Of a stretch of DNA of 52,379 nucleotides, positions 52,008-52,379 are shown piece after piece. Made by a program: the position numbers and the translations under genes. Position 1 is the stretch's first letter; every line of letters begins with the position of its first letter. The notes under the pieces were generated by a model. The model was not told the origin of the DNA, did not search any database, and saw only the letters and a program-made list of their open reading frames with translations. This DNA comes from an uncultured Lachnospiraceae bacterium (GTDB lineage: Bacteria; Bacillota; Clostridia; Lachnospirales; Lachnospiraceae), in NCBI GenBank assembly GCA_910583895.1, contig CAJTYJ010000025.1, forward strand, positions 1 through 52,379. Reading direction: 5' to 3'.

Positions 52008-52246
52008 GCGGTAAGATCTGTTAATCGGATGCGCCATACATCCGTATCCTATCTGGCGTTTTTTGAGTTATTGACGCAAATCTTTCACCGGGGTGGGAAA
52101 CGGAGTAGAAATAAAGGGCACAAAATGCGTCTGTAGACGATGAAAAGCTGATCTGCTCTTTGGGAGAGGCCGGGCTTTATGCGTCGGACAGTTCCACCTT
52201 GCCAACAAAAGAATAATAGATTTATCCCTTACCAGCCATTCGTTAA

Positions 52247-52278
52247 AAATACAGCGGAGACTATGATAATCTCCGCTG
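52247..52278 (-). terminator. intrinsic terminator of the HxlR-family gene
   Basis: CAGCGGAGA (52252-52260) and TCTCCGCTG (52270-52278) form a perfect 9-bp stem with a 9-base loop. On the minus strand it is followed by TATTTTTAAC. It lies 26 bases beyond the stop at 52305. Confidence 0.85.
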
Positions 52279-52304
52279 CATATTTAACATTATATCCTTG
52301 TCGG

Positions 52305-52379
52305 TCAAATTCGATTATGCTCTCCCCATTCGCACATTCCATCCAAAATAGGCATCAAGGATTTTCCCCGCTCCGTTAA
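52305..52379 (-). CDS. HxlR-family transcriptional regulator, C-terminal end only
   Basis: The minus strand encodes 24 residues up to a TGA at 52305: LTERGKSLMPILDGMCEWGE and four more. This matches the C-terminus of HxlR/YodB-type winged-helix regulators, where LTxxGxSLxPILxxMxxWG is a strong signature. The start lies outside the window. HxlR-type regulators respond to thiol-reactive compounds or aldehydes. A terminator follows its stop. Confidence 0.75.
   Translation of the reverse strand, partial: LTERGKSLMPILDGMCEWGEHNRI

Larger units (their letters stand above)
51813..52304. other. intergenic region upstream of the SOS gene
   Basis: No supported gene lies in these 492 bases. It contains the leader and promoter of the SOS gene (51813-52007), an unremarkable stretch of about 240 bases (52008-52250) and the terminator at 52252. 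The 66-codon frame at 52179-52379 is a shadow of the HxlR gene end. Confidence 0.65.

Noticed and set aside
52179..52379. 66-codon frame on the plus strand at the right edge
   Set aside because: It overlaps a terminator and the antisense HxlR-family C-terminus and has no ribosome binding site.

Overview
The window looks like a chromosomal segment of a gut-type Firmicute, most likely a Lachnospiraceae/Clostridia member. The reasons are strong AGGAGG ribosome binding sites, TTGACA/TATAAT promoters, a split transketolase, an ECF sigma/anti-sigma pair, BlaI/BlaR1, LexA boxes of the Gram-positive type, and several two-component plus ABC modules. No transposase, integrase, rRNA, tRNA or CRISPR array was seen. 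The identification rests on gene content only.

Region 1 (1-6.3 kb, minus strand): a TRAP transporter (dctP, dctQ, dctM), then a 580-base gap holding five 63-bp tandem repeats, then a split transketolase (N and C halves) and an SDR dehydrogenase cut by the left edge. It reads as a catabolic module for a sugar acid or polyol. Region 2 (6.5-9.5 kb): a hexapeptide-repeat acetyltransferase between two copies of a dispersed repeat, an XRE regulator with a TPR-like tail, and an RmlD-like reductase.

Region 3 (9.6-16.8 kb, plus strand) is the most unusual part. A stand-alone receiver, a hybrid histidine kinase carrying a roughly 460-residue Ser/Asp/His/Arg-rich repeat linker before its HPt domain, and a second hybrid kinase whose C-terminus is a complete DegV/FakB-type fatty-acid-binding domain lie in one tight operon. 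No DNA-binding output domain is present. Region 4 (17-20.9 kb): trehalose PTS permease and trehalose-6-phosphate hydrolase behind a promoter with three TTGTTTAAACAA-like operators.

Region 5 (21-28.6 kb): a GNAT acetyltransferase with a dyad-rich promoter, a response regulator/kinase pair with a Bcr-type ABC transporter, a coiled-coil protein, a HEAT-repeat protein and a degraded CatB/Vat acetyltransferase. Region 6 (28.7-36 kb): an ECF sigma factor with its anti-sigma factor behind an ECF-type promoter, a CarD regulator with a structured leader, FeoAB, a convergent thioredoxin-reductase-like flavoprotein and another hexapeptide acetyltransferase.

Region 7 (36-40.5 kb, minus strand): a compact operon of an NrtR-like Nudix protein, a TetM-like GTPase fused to a YacP/Rae1-type NYN nuclease domain, and a YkgJ cysteine-cluster protein. 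Region 8 (40.6-48.4 kb): a secreted repeat protein and a Gld-type ABC gliding/export-like cassette (ATPase, permease, GldG-like, DUF4340-like) divergent from a response regulator/kinase pair. Region 9 (48.4 kb to end): blaI-blaR1 without a beta-lactamase, a GrpB-family protein, a small SOS-controlled orphan gene with two LexA boxes, and the C-terminus of an HxlR-family regulator at the right edge. The best candidates for undescribed biology are the repeat-linker/DegV kinase operon and the GTPase-Rae1 fusion operon.
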